A DNA stretch of 64,000 bases. Source: JAJRXR01 sp041402005. Lineage in GTDB: Bacteria; Planctomycetota; Phycisphaerae; Phycisphaerales; UBA1924. Positions 52,201 through 60,192 of the stretch are shown one piece after another (within the stretch, counting starts at the first letter, position 1; the number at the start of each line of letters is the position of its first letter). A program made the translations under genes and the position numbers. Where the stretch lies: positions 372,001 through 436,000 of the forward strand of contig JAWKTB010000001.1 of assembly GCA_041402005.1 (NCBI GenBank), in the 5' to 3' direction. The notes beneath the pieces are model-generated. The model was not told where the DNA came from. It saw only the letters and a program-made list of their open reading frames with translations, and ran no database searches.

Positions 52201-52692
52201 GGCCAGGCCCGCCATCGTCGGCGCCATCGCCCGGCGCTGACCCTCGACCAACGTGAGCACCGTCTGGGCGGAGGCCGCCTGCTCGTCCGTCGCCTGGGGC
52301 GCCCGCTGCACCAGCCTCGCGTATCGCTCGGCCGAGACCAAGTCCTCGGTCGTCATCGCGTGCTCGGCCTTCTGGAGGTTCACGTCGATGGGGTCTGCCG
52401 CCTGAAGGCGACGCTCCACCTGGGTCAGGAGCTGGAAGAGGCGGTCGCTCTCCTCGCGGCTCATGGAGAGTTGGGCAGACGCCTGCGACAGCTCCACGAG
52501 CATCGCCTTGGCCTGGATCAGCTTGCCGCTGGTCATCAGCGCGCCCGCACGCTCCAGCACGACACGGGGTTCGGCGTGCGAGATGCCCAGATCATCGGGC
52601 CCGGCCAAGGCTGTCGCGGGCAGAAGACCGCCCGAGAACATCGCGGCCGCGATCACAAGCGAACGAGCGGCGCCATACGCGTTCTGTGTCAT
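49252..52692 (-). CDS. Large secretin (GspD/PilQ-like) with long helical N-terminal region
   Basis: 1146 residues from the ATG at 52692 (GGAG eight bases upstream). A signal peptide (ARSLVIAAAMFSGGLLPATA) is followed by ~550 residues of helical, TPR/coiled-coil-like sequence including a Gln/Arg-rich coiled coil (EEQIRIEEQKRRGDEIA). From about residue 590 there are secretin N-type domains (ITFEDNPLIDVLNFIESIAG; VTLRLNNVAIKTALDKVLA; LVITTTPNIHRQINGLLGKL). The C-terminal secretin core has VPDQGTILLGGQRI, GVPVLSKIPILNRFFSNR and QTLLILLKPTIL. It should form the outer-membrane gated ring of a type II secretion or type IV pilus-like machine fed by the pseudopilins seen in this window. Confidence 0.92.
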   Translation of the reverse strand: MTQNAYGAARSLVIAAAMFSGGLLPATALAGPDDLGISHAEPRVVLERAGALMTSGKLIQAKAMLVELSQASAQLSMSREESDRLFQLLTQVERRLQAADPIDVNLQKAEHAMTTEDLVSAERYARLVQRAPQATDEQAASAQTVLTLVEGQRRAMAPTMAGLADGALKAFDSGDYPTAKAALERVTRVGADIGVDRQVKVDRTLSRILDLELATGKSFETDRVDLGALEVEPGNGSDWLIASQPTGDDQPPADVTPVDAGDQQGDQASQQDPNVDLIEVNVAQPDLQEAARDYQAHTLLQEANQAFETSHFNDAASKYQTLLAQYRTYLSADELSTAQSRLNQANAELNRRAGDQPITDVVTDLDLARQRTEAQYANQIEQARKALGSGDTAGARNLAAQAQYTVNQGASLLTESTIEAHNNEIANLRAQIDQREEQIRIEEQKRRGDEIAKATLDDQRRQQDQRDQEIVELLERVRQLQLELKYEEALEVIKQILFLDPTNPAGLLLRDVIQDTIIYRRFMTTQREKNLGYAKEALDNNDAMIIPERIVAYPDDWPSISFRRGEPHQFAESAANRAALASIEEKNTQITFEDNPLIDVLNFIESIAGVNMDVDWTSLEDIGIDRETPVTLRLNNVAIKTALDKVLAKVSDPDLPAGWAVEDGIVTIASDEVLRRNVSLEIYDIRDLLIEIPDYSDAPEFDLQSVLQNSSGGGGGGGQSPFSGQTQDREIRPREERVQEIVDIVQATIDPDGWTDLGGDTSSIQELNGNLVITTTPNIHRQINGLLGKLRQVRSLQINVETRFLLVNQDFFEQIGFDLDVVWNAQSNTTKFARTIDPGLYPSDLFDPETGRLKRFAGSGLFDLDGDGTIEGVTPGGDLVPIFGPDLLGDEWSPVNTAQNSLGITNALAASNAFASNILGMGPALSVAGTFLDDIQVDFLVQATQADQRSVTLTAPRLTFTNGQFANVVVATQTAFVSGLTPVVSDSAAAFDPQIGVISEGVRLLIDGVVSSDRRYVTLNVDAQIAELVDFQEQSVTAIAGGQLVMSEEVGQVVQLPIVTVTAVQTTATVPDQGTILLGGQRIVNELEVESGVPVLSKIPILNRFFSNRVDVRQEQTLLILLKPTILIQNEEEERNFPGLLDSLPY

Positions 52693-53062
52693 CCCGATCT
52701 CCACAGGACAAAAGGAAGTTCGTGGTGTGTTGCGGCGCCTCATGCGCCTGTCTCTCGCGGGTCCATCCGTGCGCCGGCTCTGGCCGGCGGACGGGTCAGC
52801 GATTGGCGGGACTGACCCGACCCGCGTTGTTCGCCCGCCGGGGGCGGGCCTGACCCGTTCCCCTGGGCGTCGTGGACCTGTCTCGGCCCAGGGCCGAGAA
52901 GATACCCACGCTCGCTAGGGTTCGCAAACCTCTGGGGGCGACTTTCCTGTCTTGGCCCCCTCAGGGCCCTCCCTCGGGCCCGCAATCGGTCCGTGGATGC
53001 GGGGCCACGGACGCTCGGCTCCCCGACGGTTCGCCCCGGGCCCCTTCTCGGTTCCCTCACGC
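52693..53062 (-). other. Long structured leader and promoter region of the secretin gene
   Basis: 370 bases without a gene. From the promoter at 52899-52927 the predicted transcript has a ~200-base leader with several stems: CTCGGCCC/GGGCCGAG (52882-52898), GCCCGCC/GGCGGGC (near 52830-52850), and a GGGTCAG/CTGACCC pair (52793-52820). The rest, next to the unknown gene at 53063, shows nothing clear. Confidence 0.45.
52899..52927 (-). promoter_or_regulatory. Candidate promoter of the secretin gene
   Basis: On the minus strand TTGCGA (52927-52922) and TATCTT (52904-52899) with exactly 17 bases between. Its -35 hexamer resembles those of the pseudopilin promoters (TTGCGT, TTGCAG). Confidence 0.55.
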
Positions 53063-54061
53063 TCACAGCCAGCGGACGCTCAGGATTCCGTCCCCCGTGT
53101 CCGAGTCCCCCCCGCCCCCGCTGGCCGCCTCGCCCAGCGCCTCCTTCGTCTGCTCGGGCGCCATCCGGTCCGCCGCCACCACCACCAGGTCCACCCACGA
53201 GCCGGCGGTCTGCCGGTCGATCCGGCTTGAGGCGGTTTCGGTCGCCAGGTCCTCCGCCTCGCCCAGCGCCTCGGCCCGCAGCAGGATCTCCAGGTACCGG
53301 TCGCGCGGGTCCCGCTCCGTCGCGCAACGCACCAGGCACCGCCAGTCCGTGACGCCCAGCTCATCCCCCTCGTCGTTCACGTTCCGCTCGGCGTCCACGT
53401 TCAGGACCAGGCGCCACTCGTCGCGCAGACGCTCGACGATCTCCTCGCCGCTCATCAGCTCTGGCTGGTCGTTGGGCGCGAGCAGCACGCCCCGGTGCTC
53501 GTGCGCCGCCGAGTCTGCGCCCCTGGGCTCAGGGACCTCCTCGAGGTCGAAGGCGCGGAGCACATGCTCGACCGACTCTTTCAGCTCCGGGGGGACGCGG
53601 ACGGTCACGATCTTGTGCTCGTCCACGAAGACGTACGCGAAGGGGTCGTCGCACTGGGCGCCGAAGCCCACCATCCCATCCTCGAAGAAGAAGTCCCGGT
53701 ACCGGCGCACGGCGTCCATGAACCGGTCCTGCCCGATCAGCTCGTACCCCATGTAGGGGTCGATCTCCCGGTACGCGTCGTGTCCCATGTAGTCGAGGAT
53801 CGGGTAGACCCTCCCGGGCAGCAGGGCAAAGAGCTGGCGGCACAACGCCTCGACCCGGTCCGCGGTGATCACGATGTCGAAGACGTAGCGGTCGGGCCAC
53901 TCCTCCCACTCGCCCTCTTCGTCGTCGCCGTCGGCGGGCTCGAACTCGAGCAGGTACCCCTGCACGGGGGTCAACGCCTCCACCGGGTAGACGCCCAGGG
54001 GGAAGCGCATCCCTTCCATCTCCACCCGCGTCAGGTTCTCCTCGAGCTGGCAGCGCCTCAT
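53063..54061 (-). CDS. Hypothetical protein, 332 residues
   Basis: No signal peptide; start ATG at 54061 (MRRCQLEENLTRVEMEGMRF). It contains an acidic loop (EPADGDDEEGEWEEWPDRYV), a strand-rich region (YVFDIVITADRVEALCRQLF; RVYPILDYMGHDAYREID), FFFEDGMVGFGAQCDDPFAYVFV and VDEHKIVTVRVPPELKESVE. The last ~100 residues repeat a charged helical pattern. I do not recognise the family. The central region looks like a globular alpha/beta domain rather than low-complexity sequence. Nearest neighbour coaX is divergent. Confidence 0.7.
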   Translation of the reverse strand: MRRCQLEENLTRVEMEGMRFPLGVYPVEALTPVQGYLLEFEPADGDDEEGEWEEWPDRYVFDIVITADRVEALCRQLFALLPGRVYPILDYMGHDAYREIDPYMGYELIGQDRFMDAVRRYRDFFFEDGMVGFGAQCDDPFAYVFVDEHKIVTVRVPPELKESVEHVLRAFDLEEVPEPRGADSAAHEHRGVLLAPNDQPELMSGEEIVERLRDEWRLVLNVDAERNVNDEGDELGVTDWRCLVRCATERDPRDRYLEILLRAEALGEAEDLATETASSRIDRQTAGSWVDLVVVAADRMAPEQTKEALGEAASGGGGDSDTGDGILSVRWL

Positions 54062-54140
54062 GCGACCCGTGTCCCCCGGCGTGAATCAGGCCCCAGCGTA
54101 GCCCGGGGCCGGAACCCCGGCGGGCGTAGGCTTGCATCCC

Positions 54141-54908
54141 GTGGACCGCCTCATCGCCATCGCCGTCGGCAACACCCGCACACGACTCGCCCTCTTTGAG
54201 GGCGGCGAGCTTTCGCGGGGGCAGACCGTCGTCAACGAGGACCCGGCGGAGCTGGCGACCCGCGCCCGGGACCTGCTCCAGGGCGCCCAGGGCGCCACCC
54301 CCGTCATTGCCTCGGTCAACGACCCAGTCGCCGACCGGTTGGAGGAGGCGCTCGACGCGGCCGGCGCCTCGCCCGTCCGCATTGGGCGCGACCTGGCCAT
54401 CCCCCTGCGCCACACGCTCGACGACGCCTCGACCCTCGGCCAGGACCGGGCCCTCAACGCCCTGGGCGCCTACTCGGTCGCGGAGCAGGCGTGCGTGATC
54501 GTCGACGTCGGGACCGCCGTCAGCGTGGACTTCGTGGACGGGCAGGGGGTGTTCCACGGCGGGGTGATCGCGCCGGGGCTGAACATGATGCTCCGGGCCC
54601 TGCACGAGCAGACCGCCGCCCTCCCCTCGCTCCGGTACGAGGCGTGCGACCCCGCGCGCGGGCCGTTCGGGCTGGACACGGCGCACGCGATGCGTCTGGG
54701 AGTCTGCTACGCGGTGCGGGGCTTGGTCCGCTTCGCCGCCGAGCGGTTCGCCGACTTCTACGAGGGGTACCCCCAGATCATCGCGACCGGGGGTGACATG
54801 GGGGTGCTCGAGGACGACGGCTTGATCGAGCACTTCGTGCCGGATCTGCAGCTCGTCGGGATCCACGCCTGCGTCGCCCAGGGCGCGCGGGCGGACGACG
54901 ACGCGTGA
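54141..54908 (+). CDS. coaX: Type III pantothenate kinase
   Basis: First step of coenzyme A synthesis, ATP-dependent phosphorylation of pantothenate. 255 residues from a GTG at 54141. The ASKHA-fold motifs are IAIAVGNTRTRLALFEG (phosphate loop; CoaX proteins more often read DVGNT), the DRALNALGAYSV region and the catalytic segment VIVDVGTAVSVDFVDGQGVF, followed by GGVIAPGLNMMLRALHEQTA and IIATGGDMGVL. Full length. It ends 9 bases before the MnmE-like gene and is probably co-transcribed with it. Confidence 0.88.
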   Translation: MDRLIAIAVGNTRTRLALFEGGELSRGQTVVNEDPAELATRARDLLQGAQGATPVIASVNDPVADRLEEALDAAGASPVRIGRDLAIPLRHTLDDASTLGQDRALNALGAYSVAEQACVIVDVGTAVSVDFVDGQGVFHGGVIAPGLNMMLRALHEQTAALPSLRYEACDPARGPFGLDTAHAMRLGVCYAVRGLVRFAAERFADFYEGYPQIIATGGDMGVLEDDGLIEHFVPDLQLVGIHACVAQGARADDDA

Positions 54909-54917
54909 GGCGCGGTC

Positions 54918-55901
54918 GTGTCGAGCCACACCATCGCGACCCCGACCAGCGCCCCGGGCGCGATTGCCGTCGTCAGCCTGCACGCCCACGACCTGGACGA
55001 GACGCTCGCGGCGGTCGGGTTGCCCGCCCTCCGCGTGGGGGAGGTGCGCCTCGCGGACCTGCTTGGCGTGGACCGGGGGCTCGTCGCGCGATGGAGTCAG
55101 GAGCGCGTTGACCTGACGCCCCACGCCGGGCGGCGGCTCGTGGGCAATCTCTCGCGCGCGCTCGAGGCGGCGGGCGTTCCACGCGCCATGTCGCTCGAAC
55201 CCGAGGCGATGTACCCCGAGGCCACGTCGCGCGTCGAGGCGCGGATGCTCGACGCCCTGTCGAGGGCCGCGAGCCCTCGTGCGATCGATCTGCTGCTCGA
55301 CCAGCCGCGTCGGTGGGAGGGCGTCGACGCGGAGGCGGCGGACTCGCATCTCGCCGACGCCCGGGCGCTCTCGCATCTGATCGAGCCGCCCCTGGTCGTC
55401 GCCGTCGGGGCGGCGAACGTCGGCAAGTCCACGCTCGTCAACGCGCTCGCTGGGCGGTCGGTCTCGATCGTCGCCGACGAGCCGGGGGTGACGCGCGACT
55501 GCGTCGGCGTCCTGCTCGAGCTCGACGGCGTGTGCGTCCGCTACCTTGACGCGCCAGGTCTGTCCGAGTCAGACCCTCCCGACGAGCTGGACGCCGCGGC
55601 CCGGCGTGTCGCCCTCGATTCACTCGTCGGCGCCGACCTGGTGCTGCTCTGCGCCGACGCGACGGCGCCGCCGCCCGACCCGCGCACGCTCCCGATCCGC
55701 GACGGCGTGCCGGTCCTCCGCGTCGCGACCCGGACCGATCTGGGCGAGACGCCCGGGGCGTGCGACGCGCGAGTCTGCGCGATCCGGGGCGAGGGGCTGG
55801 GCGAGTTGGCGGTCGCGGTCCGCGCCACGCTCGTCCCGGACTCGGCGCTTGCTGACCCGCGTCCCTGGCGGTTCTGGGCGGTCGCCCCCCCGCGCCCCTA
55901 G
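54918..55901 (+). CDS. Reduced MnmE (TrmE)-like GTPase
   Basis: 327 residues from a GTG at 54918. The N-terminal ~110 residues follow the TrmE_N fold (HTIATPTSAPGAIAVVSLHA). The helical middle is shortened, and the G domain is intact in outline: G1 GAANVGKST, G2 around EPGVTRD, G3 DAPGL, G4 TRTD (the usual Lys is Arg). MnmE is normally ~450 residues and ends in a C-(I/L)-G-K motif whose Cys is needed for tRNA modification; this protein stops at WAVAPPRP without it. It may be a degenerate or specialised paralogue. Confidence 0.75.
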   Translation: MSSHTIATPTSAPGAIAVVSLHAHDLDETLAAVGLPALRVGEVRLADLLGVDRGLVARWSQERVDLTPHAGRRLVGNLSRALEAAGVPRAMSLEPEAMYPEATSRVEARMLDALSRAASPRAIDLLLDQPRRWEGVDAEAADSHLADARALSHLIEPPLVVAVGAANVGKSTLVNALAGRSVSIVADEPGVTRDCVGVLLELDGVCVRYLDAPGLSESDPPDELDAAARRVALDSLVGADLVLLCADATAPPPDPRTLPIRDGVPVLRVATRTDLGETPGACDARVCAIRGEGLGELAVAVRATLVPDSALADPRPWRFWAVAPPRP

Positions 55902-55938
55902 CATTGCGGCCCCAGACGCGAGCGAGCCAGAGGCCCCA

Positions 55939-56856
55939 ATGGACGAACGCCAACAACAGATCAAGGCCGGCGCCGGCCTCGAAGAGTCCCGGATCAACCA
56001 GGACCTGATCGACTTCCTGCAGAAGTGGGGGTCGTGGATCCTGATGGCCCTGGCGGTTGCCGCCCTGATCTACGCGGGGCTGCAATGGCGTCACCGCCAG
56101 CACGTCGCGAAGGTGAACGAGGCGTTCGCCGCGTTCGAGGGCGCCGCCAACGGCACGAACCCGAGCCCCGAGGCCCTGCGCCGTGTCGCGGACGAGTACT
56201 CGGGCGTCGAGTCGGTCGCCGAGCTCGCCCGGATCACCAGCGCTGACATCTTCCTCGACGCGGTCCGGATGGGCGTGCGGACGGGCGCGCAGATCAACCC
56301 CGACGGGAGCGTCGGGCAGGTCCAGCCCGACGGAACCGTCGATTCCGAGAGTGAGCTGCTGAGCGATGAGGAGCGCGGGCGCTACCTCGACCAGGCGCAG
56401 GCCCTCTATGGCGCCGTCCTCGACTCGACGCGCGACAAGCCCGGCAAGGAGCTGCTTGCGATCAACGCCGGGTTCGGCCTGGCCGCCGTCTTCGAGACGC
56501 GGGGCGACCTCGACGGCGCCCGCGCGCAGCTCGAGTCCGTCGCGGCGCTCGCCGAGAAGCAGAAGCTCCCGGCGATGGCGCGACTCGCCCGCTCGAGGAT
56601 CGACGTGCTGGGCGAGAAGACCGCGCCCCTGATCGCCCGGTCGGAGCTCCCGGAGCTGCCCAAGCCCCCGGAGCCGGACGCGGCGAACCCCGACGAGGCG
56701 GGCTTGGCGCCGCCTCCCGCCGAAGAGGGCGAGCCGTCCCCGACGCCGAGCGATGACGTCGCGCCCACCGGCGATGACGCCGGGAACGACGCGGGCGATG
56801 TCCCGCCCGGCGACGAGACGGGTGAGGCGCCGGCCGAGAACCCTGACCAGCCCTGA
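55939..56856 (+). CDS. Membrane-anchored TPR-like protein (YfgM/tetratricopeptide type)
   Basis: 305 residues. One N-terminal membrane helix (WGSWILMALAVAALIYAGL) is followed by a helical-repeat region (HVAKVNEAFAAFEGAANG; ARYLDQAQALYGAVLDS-like; AINAGFGLAAVFETRGDLDG; QLESVAALAEKQKLPAMARL), then a disordered Pro/Glu/Asp-rich tail. The layout matches YfgM-like periplasmic TPR proteins that help fold exported proteins. Upstream lies TAGCAT (55901) as possible -10. The stop is one base before the next start, so it is coupled to the pseudouridine synthase gene. Confidence 0.7.
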   Translation: MDERQQQIKAGAGLEESRINQDLIDFLQKWGSWILMALAVAALIYAGLQWRHRQHVAKVNEAFAAFEGAANGTNPSPEALRRVADEYSGVESVAELARITSADIFLDAVRMGVRTGAQINPDGSVGQVQPDGTVDSESELLSDEERGRYLDQAQALYGAVLDSTRDKPGKELLAINAGFGLAAVFETRGDLDGARAQLESVAALAEKQKLPAMARLARSRIDVLGEKTAPLIARSELPELPKPPEPDAANPDEAGLAPPPAEEGEPSPTPSDDVAPTGDDAGNDAGDVPPGDETGEAPAENPDQP

Positions 56857-56857
56857 G

Positions 56858-58036
56858 ATGCGCGAGCCCGAAGAGGGGGAGTTGATCCTGCCTGGGGGCA
56901 AGGTGGACCCCGAGGCGGTTCGACGCGCGTTCGAGCAGATTGCGGCCCGCGCGCGCACCGACGAGCAGGGCGAGGACGAGCCCCACAACGTCCGCGTCAC
57001 CTTCCAGCTCCAACGCGACCTCAAGGCCCGCCTGGACCGGTACCTGACGACCCGCATCACGTTCATGAGCCGCAACCAGCTCCAGCGGCTCATCGAGTCG
57101 GGCGCGGTCGAGGTCAACGGGCGCGAGGGCAAGGCCTCCACGCGCCTGCGCGAGAACGACGAGGTCAGCGTCAGCCTCCCCCCGCCGACCGACAAGTCGA
57201 TCAAGCCCGAAGAGATCCCGCTGAACGTTCTCTTCGAGGACGAGCACCTGATCGTCCTGAACAAGCAGCCCGACATCATCGTCCACCCGGCGAGGTCGGA
57301 GCTGTCGGGCACGATGATCAACGCGCTGACCTGGCACTTCCGCCACGCCTCGCCGACCGGGGGGGAGCTCTCGACCGTCGGCGAGCAGTTCGCCCGCCCG
57401 GGCGTGGTCCACCGTCTCGACCGGGACACGACCGGGTGCATCGTCTTCGCCAAAACGGACGAGGCGCACTGGAAGCTGGGCAGGCAGTTCGAGCTACGCA
57501 CCGTGGACAAGCGCTACCTGGCGGTCACGCACGGGCGCGTCGAGCCGGACGTGCAGGTCATCGACAAGCCGATCGGCCCGCACCCCTCGCGCGAGAAGGG
57601 GTACCGGGAGAAGTACGTCGTGCGTCACGACGACCAGGGCAAGGCGAGCGTGACGATCTGCCGCGTCCGCGAGCGCTACCGCGACCACGCCCGCCCCGTC
57701 GGCGACCAGGACTTCTCGCTCGTCGAGCTCGAGCTCAAGACGGGCAGGACGCACCAGATCCGCGTGCACCTGAGCAGTGAGAGCTGGGCGATCGTCGGGG
57801 ACGACATGTACGACGGGCGGTTCTTCACGCTCCCCGACGGGCGCGAGATCCGGCGTCAGATGCTCCATGCGGCCCTGCTGGCGTTCGAGCACCCGATCAC
57901 GGGTGAGGCGAAGGTCTTCGTGGCTCCGGTTCCCGAGGACATGCGGGCGCTGGTCGCCTGCTTGCGGGGCAAGAGCGTCGAGCGGGCCGACCCGCCGGGG
58001 GCGGTCTCGATGAAACGGCTCGCGCTCGACGCCTGA
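56858..58036 (+). CDS. RluA-family pseudouridine synthase
   Basis: Converts specific uridines in ribosomal or transfer RNA to pseudouridine. 392 residues. An S4-type RNA-binding domain (RLDRYLTTRITFMSRNQLQR, SGAVEVNGREGKASTRLREND) at residues ~45-115 precedes the catalytic domain with the active-site Asp in GVVHRLDRDTTGCIVFAKT, then KRYLAVTHGRVEPD and ELKTGRTHQIRVHLSS. Longer than RluD, with an extra acidic N-terminus. Target base not determinable. Overlaps translationally with the TPR-like gene. Confidence 0.92.
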   Translation: MREPEEGELILPGGKVDPEAVRRAFEQIAARARTDEQGEDEPHNVRVTFQLQRDLKARLDRYLTTRITFMSRNQLQRLIESGAVEVNGREGKASTRLRENDEVSVSLPPPTDKSIKPEEIPLNVLFEDEHLIVLNKQPDIIVHPARSELSGTMINALTWHFRHASPTGGELSTVGEQFARPGVVHRLDRDTTGCIVFAKTDEAHWKLGRQFELRTVDKRYLAVTHGRVEPDVQVIDKPIGPHPSREKGYREKYVVRHDDQGKASVTICRVRERYRDHARPVGDQDFSLVELELKTGRTHQIRVHLSSESWAIVGDDMYDGRFFTLPDGREIRRQMLHAALLAFEHPITGEAKVFVAPVPEDMRALVACLRGKSVERADPPGAVSMKRLALDA

Positions 58037-58039
58037 GCG

Positions 58040-58564
58040 TCAGTCCGCACAGTCGACGCTCAGCCCCGTCGTGTTGCGCAGCGCGACCGCGAGGCGTTCC
58101 CCGCCGTTCAGGGGCGCGACCTCCACGACCATCATCCCGCCGTCGAGGTCGCTCACCATGAACGAGTACCCGATCAGCGGCTGGGTCGTGCAGACGATCT
58201 CGACGATCGCGTCTAGGGGCATCGAGCGGACGTTGTCGCCGTCGTGCTGGATCAGGCGCTTGTCGGTCAGGATCACCGACTCGTTCGCGTTCAGGGAGAG
58301 CGTGAGGTCGTAGTACGCGACGATCGACTCGCCGTCCTCGAGCAGGTGGTGGTCCGTGATGTACGTCTGCGCGTACGCCTCCATCTCGTGCCCGAGACGG
58401 ACGCCGCCCTCGGGCATGGTCGCGGCCCAGACCACGAGCGCCACGATCACCCCGCCGCACACCAGCATCACCACCCCCCCAATCGCGCCGAGCACGAGCA
58501 GGACTTTCTTCATGCCTCCGCCCTTGCGGGGCTGCTGGTCGGCGTACATCGGCGGGTCGTACAT
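58040..58564 (-). CDS. Membrane protein with PH-like domain
   Basis: 174 residues from the ATG at 58564. The N-terminus is a short polar stretch, then one membrane helix (VLLVLGAIGGVVMLVCGGVI, extending through VALVVWAA). The outer part reads like a bacterial PH-type domain (ESIVAYYDLTLSLNANESVI, LTDKRLIQHDGDNVRSMPLD, AIVEIVCTTQPLIGYSFMVS). No family assigned with certainty. Three bases separate its stop from the convergent pseudouridine synthase. Confidence 0.6.
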   Translation of the reverse strand: MYDPPMYADQQPRKGGGMKKVLLVLGAIGGVVMLVCGGVIVALVVWAATMPEGGVRLGHEMEAYAQTYITDHHLLEDGESIVAYYDLTLSLNANESVILTDKRLIQHDGDNVRSMPLDAIVEIVCTTQPLIGYSFMVSDLDGGMMVVEVAPLNGGERLAVALRNTTGLSVDCAD

Positions 58565-58626
58565 GGCGGCGTCTCCGGGCGTGGCCCGACAGCCTACCCC
58601 ACCCAGGGCGACCGGCGCCTGCCCTT

Positions 58627-58690
58627 GCGGGAACAATCCGCTGGCCCGCAAGGATCTGAAAGTGGACCCTCTGGCCGCGCCCTCATGCGT
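58627..58690 (+). repeat. Dispersed repeat, copy A (about 60 bases)
   Basis: GGGAACAATCC, CTGGCCCGCAAGGATCTGA and GGACCCTC occur here in the same order and spacing as at 60892. A short open frame beginning ATGCGTCTTGATGCG at 58685 (about 30 codons) follows, looking like a stump of a gene start. Confidence 0.7.
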
Positions 58691-58765
58691 CTTGATGCGT
58701 ATGTGGGGATACCGGAGTCGGAGCAGGCGGAGGGGTCAGGCTCCGTGATCCTCCTCGGGCCACAC

Positions 58766-59269
58766 TCAGTCCGTTGAGCCGCGGTGCTCCGCGAGCGCTC
58801 GCAGGATCGCCTCTCCGGTCTTCGTCGCGATCAGTGCCCGACGAGATTCTACGAGCGCCTTGCCGACGCGCTCGACGGCCAGTTCGGCGGATGGACCGCT
58901 CTCAGAGTGCGAACGCGTGTTGAGCACTTCATGAGTGAGGAGGCGGAGTTCGCGCGACAGCGTGATCCATTCCTCGAGGACGTCCTCCTGCGTTTCGGGA
59001 GGAAGGGAGATGAAGTCCGCCTCCGTGAGTTCGAACGGCACGAGATCATCCAGGGTCGCAGAAGGATCCGTTCCAACAGTGACGTACATCCGCACGGCGT
59101 GATCCGTTTCGCCGAGTTGCCAGAGAGCCACTGCTCTGGATATATCACCAGGTAGTTCGGCCTGTCTCGCCGTCGCATCGGTCCGAACCTGCGAGCGAGA
59201 GATCCATCCACACCCCGGGAGACCGATGCTCAGGAGTATCACAAGCACGGCCGACCGGGGCGCGTTCAC
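58766..59269 (-). CDS. Lipoprotein of unknown function
   Basis: 167 residues with a lipobox at the end of the signal peptide (VLVILLSIGLPGCGWISRSQ; Cys at ~20 would be acylated). The rest is helical and acidic (DISRAVALWQLGETDHAVRM, VLEEWITLSRELRLLTHEVL). The start ATG at 59269 overlaps the stop of the upstream exported-protein gene by four bases (ATGA), so the two are translationally coupled. Lower GC than housekeeping neighbours. No family recognised. Confidence 0.75.
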   Translation of the reverse strand: MNAPRSAVLVILLSIGLPGCGWISRSQVRTDATARQAELPGDISRAVALWQLGETDHAVRMYVTVGTDPSATLDDLVPFELTEADFISLPPETQEDVLEEWITLSRELRLLTHEVLNTRSHSESGPSAELAVERVGKALVESRRALIATKTGEAILRALAEHRGSTD

Positions 59270-60192
59270 GGGAGTATGACACCGTTGTACGAGGTCGTCG
59301 AGGCGGCGGGCAGCGACTGAATGTCGAACGCGATCGGATCGATATCGTCGGGATCGTTCACGCTGACGGCGTCGATCACCATCGAGATCTCCGCGATGAG
59401 AACCCCCGAGTTCGGTTCATAGACCTCCCACTCGACCGTGCGCGGCCAGGCGGTGGTGGCTCCCGTGGCGCTGATGGCGTCCTCATAGTGCGAGAGGCGT
59501 GCCCGGGTGATGACCCCGCCCGCCGCATCGACGCGATCGATGATGACCGGTCGATCGTGGGCGCCGGGCTTCGTGTAGACGTGGTGGGTGTACGCGATGC
59601 CGTTGTATGTGGCGCCTGGGAACTCCGTCCGATCGAGCGTCTTGCCGCCGACAACCACGGAAGTCCATTGGATTGTGCCGAGCGTGGTGGCCGAGGCGAC
59701 CGCCTTGACGTCCGCGAGCTGGGGCTGCGATCCCTCGTTTGATTCATCGAGCGGGAAGAGGAACTGGAGCGGCTCGAAAACCGGGTTTAGGAGCATCATC
59801 CCCAGCACCGCAGGCGGTGGGCCGTCGTCTACACTGAGAACGCAGACGTCCATCGCTTGATACGCGAACGTGGCGCCGTCGAAGATCATCGCCGTGTCCA
59901 TGCCTGGGTATTTGGTTGGATCGAGATGGCTGTCCATGCGCCACTTCGAGCCGTCCGCGATGTACGAGAACCATCCATTGATGACTTCACTATCACCGGC
60001 TGTCAAGGCGCAACAGAAGCCATTCTCGTCGGGACGATCGATACTCACCTGCACCGAAGCGGTGAACGCGATCTGATCGAGAAGCGCGTACTGACCAAGC
60101 AGGTCTTGCAACTCCCCAGCCCGTGCGATTCCAACGCTGAAGAAACCAAGTGCCAGTGCGTTTCCAGCAATCACTCCATGACGATTCAGCAT
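59266..60192 (-). CDS. Exported protein of unknown function (outer-membrane lipoprotein carrier-like features)
   Basis: 308 residues. GGGGGGAAG lies before the ATG at 60192. A signal peptide (VIAGNALALGFFSVGIARAG) is followed by a beta-rich region (QIAFTASVQVSIDRPDENGF, VINGWFSYIADGSKWRMDSH, AMIFDGATFAYQAMD, THHVYTKPGAHDRPVIIDRV, VEWEVYEPNSGVLIAEISMV), reminiscent of LolA-type folds, but with no clear signature. Codon use is less GC-rich than the window average. Coupled to the lipoprotein gene; the pair could act together at the outer membrane, an inference only. Confidence 0.75.
   Translation of the reverse strand: MLNRHGVIAGNALALGFFSVGIARAGELQDLLGQYALLDQIAFTASVQVSIDRPDENGFCCALTAGDSEVINGWFSYIADGSKWRMDSHLDPTKYPGMDTAMIFDGATFAYQAMDVCVLSVDDGPPPAVLGMMLLNPVFEPLQFLFPLDESNEGSQPQLADVKAVASATTLGTIQWTSVVVGGKTLDRTEFPGATYNGIAYTHHVYTKPGAHDRPVIIDRVDAAGGVITRARLSHYEDAISATGATTAWPRTVEWEVYEPNSGVLIAEISMVIDAVSVNDPDDIDPIAFDIQSLPAASTTSYNGVILP

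Noticed and set aside
49228..52815. 1195-codon plus-strand open frame opposite the secretin gene
   Set aside because: It is the mirror of a GC-rich coding strand; its translation is Asp/Val/Arg-rich low complexity with no domains, while the minus strand encodes a clear secretin.
53529..55376. 615-codon minus-strand frame opposite coaX and the MnmE-like gene
   Set aside because: Opposes two genes with recognisable motifs; its own translation has none.
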